This document shows positions 1 through 5,546 of a stretch of 18,541 nucleotides of DNA, one piece after another (position 1 is the first letter of the stretch; each line of letters opens with the position of its first letter). The notes beneath the pieces were generated by a model that was not told the origin of the DNA, did no database searches, and worked only from the letters and a program-made list of their open reading frames with translations. The position numbers and the translations under genes were made by a program. This DNA is from CAYMKL01 sp964390805 (GTDB taxonomy: Bacteria > Chloroflexota > Anaerolineae > VGOG01): assembly GCA_964390805.1 (NCBI GenBank), contig CAYMKL010000132.1:1-18541 (forward strand), in the 5' to 3' direction.

Positions 1-123
1 TGGACTAATTCTACTTGAACTATCGTAGTTGTCCAATTCTAGGGGGTCACTACAGTAGCGTTGATGTGGAAACGAAGAAGTAAACTCCTTAAGGTGGATA
101 CTCTTTCTATCGGAGTTGCGTGG

Positions 124-402
124 ATGATGAATCAAGCTATTTCTCACGACTACCAAGAAGAAACCATTGAGGCCAAAGCGCGTTGGTTTCAAGCATTGCC
201 CCTGGCTGAGCGTATGGAACTATTGTGCCTCTTCACGGATTTGATATTGACCGTTAACCCGCATGTTGTGGAGCAGAAAGATGCTCAACCGCTTACAGGG
301 CGTGTTCAGTTCCTTACACCACTGGCGGCGGGACGGGAACAGGATTTGGAAGACGTGCGCCGTTTGGAATTGGACAGCGGAGAAGCGATGCGGGAGGTCT
401 GA
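124..402 (+). CDS. Small hypothetical protein (about 92 aa)
   Basis: I do not recognise a named family. The frame is open back to a TTG at 61, but ATG 124 (followed by a second ATG at 127) has GGAG at 112-115 at a normal distance, so I place the start there. The protein is soluble, mostly helical and acidic; its core reads KARWFQALPLAERMELL then LFTDLIL, a pattern I associate with small uncharacterised proteins of Chloroflexota and Cyanobacteria, often near toxin-antitoxin-like genes. No catalytic motif, signal peptide or membrane segment is visible. The stop codon lies inside a hairpin/T-rich element (385-432), so the gene and its terminator overlap. It is probably transcribed separately from the DUF2442 gene downstream, which has its own promoter. 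A real gene is likely; function unknown. Confidence 0.6.
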   Translation: MMNQAISHDYQEETIEAKARWFQALPLAERMELLCLFTDLILTVNPHVVEQKDAQPLTGRVQFLTPLAAGREQDLEDVRRLELDSGEAMREV

Positions 403-432
403 AATGCCTCGCGCTTTTGCTTTTCGGGCTGG
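385..432 (+). terminator. Terminator-like hairpin, repeat copy A
   Basis: GCGGGAGG and CCTCGCGC form an imperfect stem followed by TTTTGCTTTT, at the end of the first gene and including its TGA. The 48-bp segment is about 41/48 identical to 1270-1317 (offset 885), and its stem resembles the hairpin at 2792-2815. This suggests a recurring terminator type in this genome. Confidence 0.5.
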
Positions 433-448
433 GCGTCGGAACTGGTGG

Positions 449-477
449 TTGACTTGCCAGGGTTTCTGCTGTATAAT
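449..477 (+). promoter_or_regulatory. Sigma-70 promoter for the DUF2442 gene pair
   Basis: TTGACT at 449-454 and TATAAT at 472-477 are separated by 17 bp. Both boxes are near consensus, and the start codon of the DUF2442 gene is 39 bp past the -10 box. Confidence 0.75.
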
Positions 478-516
478 ATCGAGCAACAAGGGTGGCGTTG
501 ATAAGGAAATGCGAAG

Positions 517-828
517 ATGCCAACAGTTCTGAGTATCACTGTTAGTGAAACTTCATTAACGGTTGATCTGGTTGATGGTCGTACCATTATCGTGCCTCTG
601 GTGTGGTACCCACGTTTGTGGTATGGTACCCCAGAGGAACGCAACCATTTCGAGATAATAGGCGATGGTACACTCATAAACTGGCCTGACCTGGACGAGG
701 ATCTGAGCGTATCCGGCCTCCTGGCCGGACGCCGATCAGGTGAGAGTCAACGATCGCTAAAGAGATGGTTGGACGAACGGACGTCGCGCTTGGCGCAGAG
801 TCCTGATCTAGTGCCTGTTGCAGTGTGA
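517..828 (+). CDS. DUF2442 domain-containing protein
   Basis: This 103-aa protein has the pattern of DUF2442: an N-terminal beta segment (SITVSETSLTVDLVDGRTI), then VPLVWYPRLWYGTPEERNH, then GDGTLINWPDLDEDLSVSGLLAG. The conserved W-P-x-L-D-E-D-L-S-V-x-G-L-L core is all present at about residues 53-68. DUF2442 proteins are uncharacterised; they are often encoded next to DUF4160 proteins in what look like toxin-antitoxin-type pairs, but no DUF4160 gene is present here. The last four bases overlap the next gene (GTGA, 825-828), so the two are probably translationally coupled. Transcription should start at the promoter at 449-477. Family assignment is confident, function is not. Confidence 0.85.
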   Translation: MPTVLSITVSETSLTVDLVDGRTIIVPLVWYPRLWYGTPEERNHFEIIGDGTLINWPDLDEDLSVSGLLAGRRSGESQRSLKRWLDERTSRLAQSPDLVPVAV

Positions 829-1106
829 GCAGGCAGAAGAACCTGTCTGAGCAAGACATTGACCAGATTGTGGTGGCACAAGCTGACGACGATTCGGCTT
901 GGGAAGAGCCTATTCGTGTTCGCAGGACTAAGCTCGCTTCTCTGTCCATTCCTGCCGACCTTGTCGCCCGAGCGGCCTTCCTGGCTCAACTGCATCGAAC
1001 TAATAGCGTTGAGGAGTGGCTTACTCACGTCATTCAGGAGCGGATAGAGCTAGAAGAAGCTGCCTTCGGCGGAGTGAAACGCGACCTGGCAGCAAAGGTT
1101 GGCTAA
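825..1106 (+). CDS. Small hypothetical protein coupled to DUF2442
   Basis: A 93-aa protein starting at GTG 825, inside the GTGA overlap with the stop of the DUF2442 gene. The middle (residues about 37-72, KLASLSIPADLVARAAFLAQ then VEEWLTHVIQERIELEE) reads as a short strand followed by two helices, a layout like the DNA-binding half of CopG/VapB-type antitoxins, although I cannot assign it to a family. The N-terminus is acidic (EQDIDQIVVAQADDDSAWEEP). Coupled to DUF2442, it could be the antitoxin-like partner of that pair; this is inference from layout only. The stop codon is 3 bp before the closing stem of the structured RNA at 1110-1275, so that element lies immediately downstream of the gene. 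Confidence 0.7.
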   Translation: MSRQKNLSEQDIDQIVVAQADDDSAWEEPIRVRRTKLASLSIPADLVARAAFLAQLHRTNSVEEWLTHVIQERIELEEAAFGGVKRDLAAKVG

Positions 1107-1109
1107 GTA

Positions 1110-1275
1110 CTTCGCTTTCGGGGTAGAAAGCAGCCTGGCACTGCATGGCTTGTCCTGAAAGCTGGCGACGGCTGGCCGGTGAAAGTCCGGTCTGGTCACT
1201 GCCAGGAGGCCGCATACCAGCAGGCTTCCAGTGCTTTCGGGGGACTGGAGGCGGTGAATCTGTCTGAAAGCGAAG
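1110..1275 (+). ncRNA. Structured RNA element, HEARO/omegaRNA-like
   Basis: A compact 166-nt fold is visible by eye. CTTCGCTTTC (1110-1119) pairs perfectly with GAAAGCGAAG (1266-1275) as a closing stem. Inside, CCTGGCA (1134-1140) pairs with TGCCAGG (1200-1206); within that arm CCGG-TGAAAGT-CCGG (1176-1190) is a hairpin; TCCAGT (1227-1232) pairs with ACTGGA (1244-1249). Purine-rich single-stranded stretches such as GGCGGTGAATCTGTC look like conserved tertiary-contact segments. From memory this resembles HEARO RNAs, the guide-RNA scaffolds (omegaRNA) of IsrB/IscB HNH nucleases in IS200/IS605-like elements; a group II intron domain fragment is the main alternative. No HNH nuclease, transposase or reverse transcriptase gene is in the window, so it would be a solo element. 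The strand is inferred from the motif orientation. Structured RNA is fairly sure, class is not. Confidence 0.6.
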
Positions 1276-1309
1276 CGGGAGGTCTAAAGCGCCTCCCGCT
1301 CTTGCTTTT
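1275..1309 (+). terminator. Terminator-like hairpin, repeat copy B
   Basis: GCGGGAGG (1275-1282) and CCTCCCGC (1292-1299) form a strong stem with a short loop, followed by TCTTGCTTTT. It begins at the last base of the structured RNA's closing stem and could end its transcript. It is the second copy of the 385-432 repeat. Confidence 0.6.
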
Positions 1310-1317
1310 CGAGCTGG

Positions 1318-1405
1318 TCATCGTACGGGTGTAGCGATTGTCGTCTCTTTCACCTCACGTCTCCAGGTGAGATGCCAAGGGTTGGCCTGCTGTTCTATTA
1401 AAACC
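1318..1405. other. Short non-coding segment between repeat B and integrase remnant
   Basis: No gene is visible here. It contains one small inverted repeat (TCACCT at 1350-1355 with AGGTGA at 1365-1370). I see no continuation of the integrase remnant that ends at 1406, so the break point of that gene lies at this boundary. Confidence 0.4.
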
Positions 1406-1498
1406 CTACACGTAGGTGTTTTCGGTGCGGATAGAGTAGTGCTTGAGCCGGATCGTGTCGCGGACTTGATCGAGGAGCCTCTTGGGACGTTTGCTCAC
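1406..1498 (-). pseudogene. Integron-type tyrosine recombinase, N-terminal remnant
   Basis: On the minus strand, GTG at 1498 opens 30 codons whose product contains PKRLLDQVRDTIRLKHYS followed by IRTENTYV and then a TAG stop. This is the start of the SAM-like N-terminal domain of integron integrases and related phage-type recombinases (family pattern KLLDQVRxxIRxKHYSxRTExxYVxWI). A working enzyme needs about 300 further residues with the R-H-x-x-R and Tyr catalytic motifs; none are found towards lower coordinates, where homology stops exactly where WI should follow. The gene is thus truncated, not just frameshifted. It is divergent from the downstream cassette and about 255 bp from the attI-like GTTGGGC, the arrangement usual for intI. 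In-frame coding extends a few codons upstream of GTG to a TAG. Short match, so moderate certainty. Confidence 0.6.
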
Positions 1499-1599
1499 TT
1501 CCTCTTCTCCATCGTGGGTTAGTGTGAACGTGTTCTAATGGGATCCTGACCGTTTTCTCTGGCCACGCTTTTGCAGGGCGATGAGGGAAGCGCGTGGGT

Positions 1600-1628
1600 T
1601 TGCGTTTTCTGGCTGGGTATGGTACAAT
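1600..1628 (+). promoter_or_regulatory. Possible cassette promoter (Pc-like)
   Basis: TTGCGT (1600-1605) and TACAAT (1623-1628) lie 17 bp apart, pointing towards the TIR cassette from the region between the integrase remnant and the attI-like site. That is where integrons carry their cassette promoter. The -35 is weak. Confidence 0.45.
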
Positions 1629-1682
1629 AGGTTCATCCGGTGTCGAGGATTTTGTACTTAGTTTAGCACAAATCCCTAAATG

Positions 1683-1759
1683 TTTCAAGCGCGTTATGCG
1701 GAAGTCATTCTGCATATACGCAACTATGCGGAAAAACTTCCACATAGTAATTGTTGGGC
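1683..1759 (+). other. attI-like integron recombination site
   Basis: The segment ends in GTTGGGC (1753-1759), matching the integron core consensus GTTRRRY. Upstream it has a direct repeat TATGCGGAA (1695-1703 and 1725-1733, 30 bp apart), as in the DR boxes of attI sites. It also has an inverted pair, TTATGCGGAAGT (1694-1705) with ACTTCCACATAG (1736-1747), so a damaged attC left by an earlier cassette is the alternative. I find no RYYYAAC partner upstream, which favours attI. Cleavage would be between G1753 and T1754. Confidence 0.55.
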
Positions 1760-2720
1760 GCTTCAAGCATATTCCTAAGAAATGATTTGGAGAGCAATGA
1801 GAAAAGATGAAGCGATTGAATTAGTAAAAAGCCGGAGGTCTGCCGAATGGAATGCCTATCGGAAAATGCATCCCGATTGGATACCCGATCTATCAAATGC
1901 TGATTTGTCCGATGTTTTTCTTAAGCCTAACGACATTGGCTTTGATCTGTCTAAAGCAAATCTTTGCGGAACTAGGTTTAGCAGCACTAGCAGTTGGATC
2001 GAAGGCGGTAGTGTCAAAGTGATATGGAAAGATGCTATTATCAGTTCCAAAACGATTTTTCCTCTCGATTTTAATTCGACTAAACATGGAACAGTCCTTG
2101 TCTCTGATACTGATCCAAGGGGAAACCCTGTTCCCCCTACCGTTTTTATGAGTTATGCGTGGGTTAATGGCGATGTAGTGCTAGCAATAGACCAGTGGCT
2201 TCGCTTAAAGAACATCAATACCAAGTTAGATAAACGGGATTTTTTTGCAGGATCACGCATAAGAGATGAGATTATGCGTACTATGCAAGAGTGTGATGTA
2301 ACTCTGATTTTTTACTCACGACAGTCAAAGGATAAACCTTGGATACAATTTGAAAGTGAGTTTGCAAAAGACTTAGAAATGAATGCAAAGCAGGAAGGGC
2401 GGACTCCACCACGAATTATCTATATTGTTCTTGATGACACGCCTCTACCAAGCGTTACTGAAAGACAAAAAATCGCGGTGTTAGCAAAGGGCAAACGCTT
2501 TGAACTTGTCTGTGAAGAAATATATCACCATATACTTCAGTTGCCACATTCTACAGGACAAGTAGACCTGAGTAAGTGGAGTAACTATCGTTTCTAAACA
2601 GCGCCCAACCCTGCGTGAAGGCGACTTGGGGTATGCGGTGCGAAAATGCGGATTTGGGAAGAGATTAGAGTTTTCGGGAGCCGCGTGAATTGCTAAGTCC
2701 CCAAGCACCTTACGCTAACG
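1754..2720 (+). mobile_element. Integron gene cassette carrying a TIR-domain gene
   Basis: The segment between two GTTRRRY core sites (1753-1759 and 2720-2726) has the classic cassette layout: a short 5' stretch, one gene in the cassette orientation, and an attC site starting 6 bp past its stop codon. It is about 967 bp, within the normal cassette range. Its base composition is clearly more AT-rich than the flanking genes, consistent with horizontal arrival. A broken integrase gene stands on the expected side and strand. Confidence 0.7.
1797..2597 (+). CDS. Pentapeptide/TIR-domain protein in integron cassette
   Basis: A 266-aa protein (start ATG 1797, chosen because GGAGAG lies at 1789-1794; ATG 1782 would add five residues). 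Residues 1-25 look helical. Residues about 30-62 (DLSNADLSDVFL then FDLSKANLCGTRF) resemble a few degenerate pentapeptide repeats. Residues 114-195 are a TIR domain: PTVFMSYAW opens it, DKRDFFAGSRIRDEI (145-159) fits the BB-loop region, CDVTLIFYS is the central strand, and PWIQFESEF (181-189) places a likely catalytic Glu at 186. Bacterial TIR domains commonly hydrolyse NAD+ or make cyclic ADP-ribose-type signals in antiphage defence; here that activity is inferred, not shown. No signal peptide or membrane helix is present, so it should be cytoplasmic. It is the only gene in its cassette, is AT-rich, and probably came by integron-mediated transfer. Confidence 0.85.
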   Translation: MRKDEAIELVKSRRSAEWNAYRKMHPDWIPDLSNADLSDVFLKPNDIGFDLSKANLCGTRFSSTSSWIEGGSVKVIWKDAIISSKTIFPLDFNSTKHGTVLVSDTDPRGNPVPPTVFMSYAWVNGDVVLAIDQWLRLKNINTKLDKRDFFAGSRIRDEIMRTMQECDVTLIFYSRQSKDKPWIQFESEFAKDLEMNAKQEGRTPPRIIYIVLDDTPLPSVTERQKIAVLAKGKRFELVCEEIYHHILQLPHSTGQVDLSKWSNYRF

Positions 2721-2726
2721 TTAGGC
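2603..2726 (+). other. attC recombination site of the TIR cassette
   Basis: R'' GCCCAAC (2603-2609) pairs with R' GTTAGGC (2720-2726) with one wobble. L'' GCGTGAAG (2613-2620) pairs with L' CTTACGC (2709-2715) leaving one unpaired base, the expected extrahelical base of folded attC sites. The stem continues with CTTGGGG (2625-2631) and CCCCAAG (2699-2705), and the remaining 67 nt form the variable terminal structure. Length, order and asymmetry all fit an attC. Confidence 0.8.
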
Positions 2727-2791
2727 GGCTGGACATCCCTGATCCTCTCAGACCCAATTTGGGCCATACTGAAAAGGTATCCAAAAACAAA

Positions 2792-2821
2792 GCGGGAGGC
2801 GTTGTAGCCTCCCGCTTTTTC
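2792..2821. terminator. Bidirectional terminator
   Basis: GCGGGAGGC (2792-2800) and GCCTCCCGC (2807-2815) form a perfect 9-bp stem with a 6-nt loop. TTTTT follows on the plus strand and TTTGTTTTT on the minus strand, so it can end both the cassette transcript and the nfn operon transcript. Confidence 0.85.
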
Positions 2822-2844
2822 CATGAACTAATCAACCCCCAACC

Positions 2845-4260
2845 CTAATCCCAACCCTCCACAGTTATCTCGCCCCTCAAATAGCGGTCAATGTCCGCTG
2901 CGGCGCGCTTGCCGGCGCCCATGGCGCTGATGACGGTGGCGGCGCCGGTGACGACGTCGCCGCCAGCCCACACCCTGGCCTTGGTCGCCCGGCCTGTCTC
3001 CTCGTCGGCTACTACGGTCCCCCACCTGGTGCGCTCCAAACCTCCGGCCTCGGTGAAGACCAACGGATTGGGGCTGGTGCCGATGGCCATGACCACGATG
3101 TCTGCCTCCGTGTCGAACTCCGAGCCTGGGATGGGGACAGGCCGTCGGCGGCCGCTGTCGTCGGGCTCGCCTAGCTCCATGCGGATGCACCTCATGCCGC
3201 GCACCCAGCCGTCGTCATCGCCATAGATCTCCACGGGGTTGGTGAGCAGCTCGAAGATGATGCCCTCCTCCTCGGCGTTCTCCACCTCCTCCAGTCGGGC
3301 CGGCAGCTCTACCCTCGAACGGCGGTAGACAATCCTGACCTCCTCGTACCCCAGGCGCAAGGCGCAGCGGGCAGAGTCCATGGCCACGTTGCCGCCACCC
3401 ACCACCACCGCTCGCCCCTTGACTTTGATGGGCGTGTCGTACTCGGGAAAGAGGTAGGATTTCATCAGGTTGGTGCGGGTCAGGAACTCGTTGGCCGAAT
3501 AGACGCCGTTGTAGTTCTCGCCGGGAATGCCCATAAACCGAGGAAGGCCAGCTCCCGTGCCCAGGAACACGGCGTCGTAGCCCTGTTCCCCCAGGAGTTC
3601 GTCAATGGTGAAGAGCTTGCCGATGACAGCGTCGAGGCGGATGTCCACCCCCAACTGGCGCACGTAGTCTACCTCGGCCCCGACGACGGCTTTGGGCAGG
3701 CGGAATTCGGGGATGCCATAGATGAGCACGCCGCCCGCCGCGTGTAACGACTCGAAGATGGTCACAGCGTGGCCGTAACGAGCCAAATCACCAGCGCAGG
3801 TCAGGCCAGCCGGTCCCGCCCCGATGACGGCCACTTTCTTGCCCGTCGGTGGGGGGACCTCAGGTATCGCCATCCCCCTGGCCATGTCCCAGTCGGCGAC
3901 GAATCGCTCCAGGCGCCCAATGGCCACCGGCTCGTACTTCTTGCTCAGGACGCAGACCTCCTCGCACTGAGTCTCCTGGGGACAAACCCGCCCACAGATG
4001 GCCGGCAGAGTGTTATCAGCCTTGAGGGCCTCTACCGCGCCGGGCATGTCCCCTTCTACTATCCTGAGGATGAATTCCGGGATGTTGATCTCGACGGGGC
4101 AGCCGTCAATGCAAAATGGCTTCTTGCATTGCAGGCATCGCTCCGCCTCAGCCAGGGCCAGTTCCATGTCGAAGCCCAAGGCCACTTCGTTGAAGTTGTG
4201 GCGACGCACCCCGGGGTCCTGCCGAGGCATCTTCAGTCGGTTGGGTATTATTTTGGGCAT
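2845..4260 (-). CDS. nfnB: NfnB / glutamate synthase small-subunit-like oxidoreductase
   Basis: A 471-aa cytoplasmic flavoprotein of the GltD/NfnB/SudA family. Residues 42-54 (CLQCKKPFCIDGC) and 89-103 (CGRVCPQETQCEEVC) carry the cysteines for two [4Fe-4S] clusters. VIGAGPAG (145-152) is the FAD-binding Rossmann motif, VVGGGNVAMDSA (286-297) the NADPH-binding one, and AGGDVVTGA (432-440) the closing FAD motif. Length and layout match NfnB, which with NfnA forms an electron-bifurcating NADH-dependent ferredoxin:NADP+ oxidoreductase. A GltD role is less likely because no glutamate synthase large subunit is present, while an NfnA gene lies just upstream on the same strand. Related complexes have been described as sulfide dehydrogenase. 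The start has AAGGAG five bases upstream. The gap of 333 bp to nfnA is unusually long for this pair. Confidence 0.9.
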   Translation of the reverse strand: MPKIIPNRLKMPRQDPGVRRHNFNEVALGFDMELALAEAERCLQCKKPFCIDGCPVEINIPEFILRIVEGDMPGAVEALKADNTLPAICGRVCPQETQCEEVCVLSKKYEPVAIGRLERFVADWDMARGMAIPEVPPPTGKKVAVIGAGPAGLTCAGDLARYGHAVTIFESLHAAGGVLIYGIPEFRLPKAVVGAEVDYVRQLGVDIRLDAVIGKLFTIDELLGEQGYDAVFLGTGAGLPRFMGIPGENYNGVYSANEFLTRTNLMKSYLFPEYDTPIKVKGRAVVVGGGNVAMDSARCALRLGYEEVRIVYRRSRVELPARLEEVENAEEEGIIFELLTNPVEIYGDDDGWVRGMRCIRMELGEPDDSGRRRPVPIPGSEFDTEADIVVMAIGTSPNPLVFTEAGGLERTRWGTVVADEETGRATKARVWAGGDVVTGAATVISAMGAGKRAAADIDRYLRGEITVEGWD

Positions 4261-4269
4261 TTTTTCTCC

Positions 4270-4298
4270 TTGACAAAAGAACTCATATCTGATATAAT
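4270..4298 (+). promoter_or_regulatory. Consensus promoter in the nfnA-nfnB gap, plus strand
   Basis: TTGACA (4270-4275) and TATAAT (4293-4298) with a 17-bp spacer, a perfect sigma-70 match, point away from nfnB towards nfnA. The -35 box overlaps the complement of the nfnB ribosome binding site. Confidence 0.65.
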
Positions 4299-4304
4299 CT
4301 TAGG

Positions 4305-4432
4305 TGAAACTGGACTCGTAAGTCCTGGATGAGGCTGCTCCTACGTAAGTAGGTGATACTCCGTCTGGCTTCAAGCCCGCCCTTGGCGTGAACGGTGAGA
4401 ATCGGCCCCCAGGGTGAGCCCGTTTTTATTTT
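4305..4432 (+). ncRNA. Candidate small RNA between nfnA and nfnB
   Basis: Downstream of the perfect promoter at 4270-4298 there is no gene. There is a string of tight hairpins instead: GGACT-CGTA-AGTCC, then CTCCTAC-GTAA-GTAGGTG, GGC-TTCAA-GCC, CGCC-CTT-GGCG, ending near GCCCGTTTTTATTTT. Size and layout fit a small RNA of about 130 nt, but I recognise no family and cannot exclude a minus-strand leader of nfnB. Confidence 0.4.
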
Positions 4433-4443
4433 CGGTAGCTGAT

Positions 4444-4473
4444 TTGACAATTCATCCTGATTTGTGGTATTCT
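4444..4473 (+). promoter_or_regulatory. Second plus-strand promoter in the nfnA-nfnB gap
   Basis: TTGACA (4444-4449) and TATTCT (4468-4473) with an 18-bp spacer. It follows directly after the T-rich end of the first candidate RNA. Confidence 0.5.
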
Positions 4474-4480
4474 TTAAATA

Positions 4481-4558
4481 GACCGGGTGGCCCGGCCTCT
4501 CCACGGTAGCCAGTCCGAGGATGAATCCGGGTAGTGTCGCGTAAGCGTCCCCCGGTCA
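4481..4558 (+). ncRNA. Second structured segment in the nfnA-nfnB gap
   Basis: GACCGGG at 4481-4487 pairs perfectly with CCCGGTC at 4552-4558, enclosing about 64 nt with internal hairpins such as CGC-GTAA-GCG. ATTTCTGTT follows. It begins a few bases after the promoter at 4444-4473, so a second short RNA is possible. It is not a recognisable tRNA: it lacks the anticodon and T-arm pattern. Confidence 0.35.
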
Positions 4559-4593
4559 TTTCTGTTACAGTACATCCAAGAGTTCGCTGAACG

Positions 4594-5421
4594 TTACAGC
4601 CGCTTCTCAAAGAGCTCCACCGACTGCTTCTCCTCGTCGAGGTAGACACGTTGGCGGGCCAGCAGCAGGTCCCAGTTCACCTGGTGGCCGTCGAACTCCG
4701 GGCCGTGGACGCAGGCGAATTTGGTCTCCCCGCCCACCTCGCAGCGACAGGAGCCGCACATCCCTGTGCCATCCACCATGATGGAGTTGAGGCTGACGGT
4801 GGTCGGCACGTTGAAAGGTTTCGTGGCCAGCGCGGTGAACTTCATCATGATGGCCGGCCCGATGACCCAGATGTGGCCGATGCCGTCGCGGTTCTCCAGC
4901 AGCTCTACCAGGGGGTGCATGACAAACGCCTTGCGTCCGTAGGAACCATCGTCGGTGCAGATGATGAGCTCATCGGAGACCGAACGCATCCTGCCTTCCC
5001 AAAAGAGAAGCTCTTTGTTGCGAGCACCAATGATAGAGATGACGTAATTCCCCGCCTCTCGCAAGGCCCGGGCGATGGGGAACACCAGGGCAATGCACAA
5101 ACCGCCGGCCGCACAGATGACGGTGCCGTGGTTCTCGATCTCGGTGGGGGCGCCCAGGGGGCCGGTCAAACTGGCCAGTTTATCGCCGACTTCCATAGTG
5201 CCCAGATGCATGGTGGTCTTGCCTACCTCTTGAAAGACGATGGTGATCGTGCCTTCTTCCCGATCATAATCGGCGATGGTCAAGGGGATGCGCTCGCCTT
5301 CCTCCGAGGCGCGGACGATGACGAACTGGCCGGCCCTGGCCTTGCGCGCCACGTCGGGCGCAGAGATCACCAGCAGCTTGATGACCGGCGCTAAGGCCTC
5401 CTTGGCTAATATCTCATACAC
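4594..5421 (-). CDS. nfnA: NfnA / sulfide dehydrogenase FAD-[2Fe-2S] subunit
   Basis: A 275-aa ferredoxin-NADP reductase-like protein. The FAD-binding motif is RIPLTIAD (44-51); TGPLGAP (86-92) follows; the NAD-binding lobe begins at VICAAGGLCIALVFPIARAL (101-120). The C-terminal [2Fe-2S] site is in VDGTGMCGSCRC (216-227) plus FACVHGPEFDGH (235-246): D217, C222, C225 and C237 correspond to the Asp/Cys ligand set described for NfnA proteins. The nucleotide loop reads AAGGLC where relatives usually have GGGxG, a mild deviation. The start is GTG 5421, supported by AGGAGG eight bases upstream. It should form a heterodimer with the NfnB encoded downstream and exchange electrons among NADH, NADPH and ferredoxin in an anaerobic metabolism. 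A consensus promoter lies at 5512-5540. Confidence 0.9.
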   Translation of the reverse strand: MYEILAKEALAPVIKLLVISAPDVARKARAGQFVIVRASEEGERIPLTIADYDREEGTITIVFQEVGKTTMHLGTMEVGDKLASLTGPLGAPTEIENHGTVICAAGGLCIALVFPIARALREAGNYVISIIGARNKELLFWEGRMRSVSDELIICTDDGSYGRKAFVMHPLVELLENRDGIGHIWVIGPAIMMKFTALATKPFNVPTTVSLNSIMVDGTGMCGSCRCEVGGETKFACVHGPEFDGHQVNWDLLLARQRVYLDEEKQSVELFEKRL

Positions 5422-5461
5422 GCTTCAGCCTCCTCGCTTCTGTGATGAAGATTGCGGTGAC

Positions 5462-5492
5462 GCTCCCCTCTGTAGCAACACCCAAAGGGGAG
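5462..5492 (-). promoter_or_regulatory. Hairpin in the nfnA leader
   Basis: In the roughly 85-nt untranslated leader of nfnA, CTCCCCT and AGGGGAG form a 7-bp stem around a 17-nt loop. No T-run follows, so it is not a terminator. It may be an RNA stabiliser or a regulatory site. Confidence 0.35.
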
Positions 5493-5511
5493 ATTACCGA
5501 ATTCCTGGGGG

Positions 5512-5540
5512 ATTATATACCCAAATTACAGGACTGTCAA
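5512..5540 (-). promoter_or_regulatory. Consensus promoter of the nfnAB operon
   Basis: On the minus strand TTGACA (5540-5535) and TATAAT (5517-5512) are separated by 17 bp, a perfect match. It lies between the end of the small membrane protein gene and nfnA, so nfnAB can be transcribed independently of the flippase gene. Confidence 0.8.
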
Positions 5541-5546
5541 AATGCC

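Noticed and set aside
1398..1766. A 122-aa minus-strand frame over the integrase remnant
   Set aside because: It reads a different frame from the recognisable integrase segment and is rich in Arg/Pro as expected of chance translation.
1594..1785. A 63-aa plus-strand frame upstream of the TIR gene
   Set aside because: It runs through the putative promoter and the attI-like site and has no ribosome binding site or recognisable motif.
2845..4260. Reading this gene as gltD of an NADPH glutamate synthase
   Set aside because: There is no gltB nearby, while an NfnA gene lies upstream on the same strand, so NfnB is the better name.
4283..4504. Minus-strand 73-aa frame in the nfnA-nfnB gap
   Set aside because: It has no ribosome binding site or known motif, and promoter and hairpin signals explain the sequence better.
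4481..4558. tRNA gene of about 78 nt
   Set aside because: The ends pair, but there is no anticodon arm, no T-loop sequence and no D-loop pattern.
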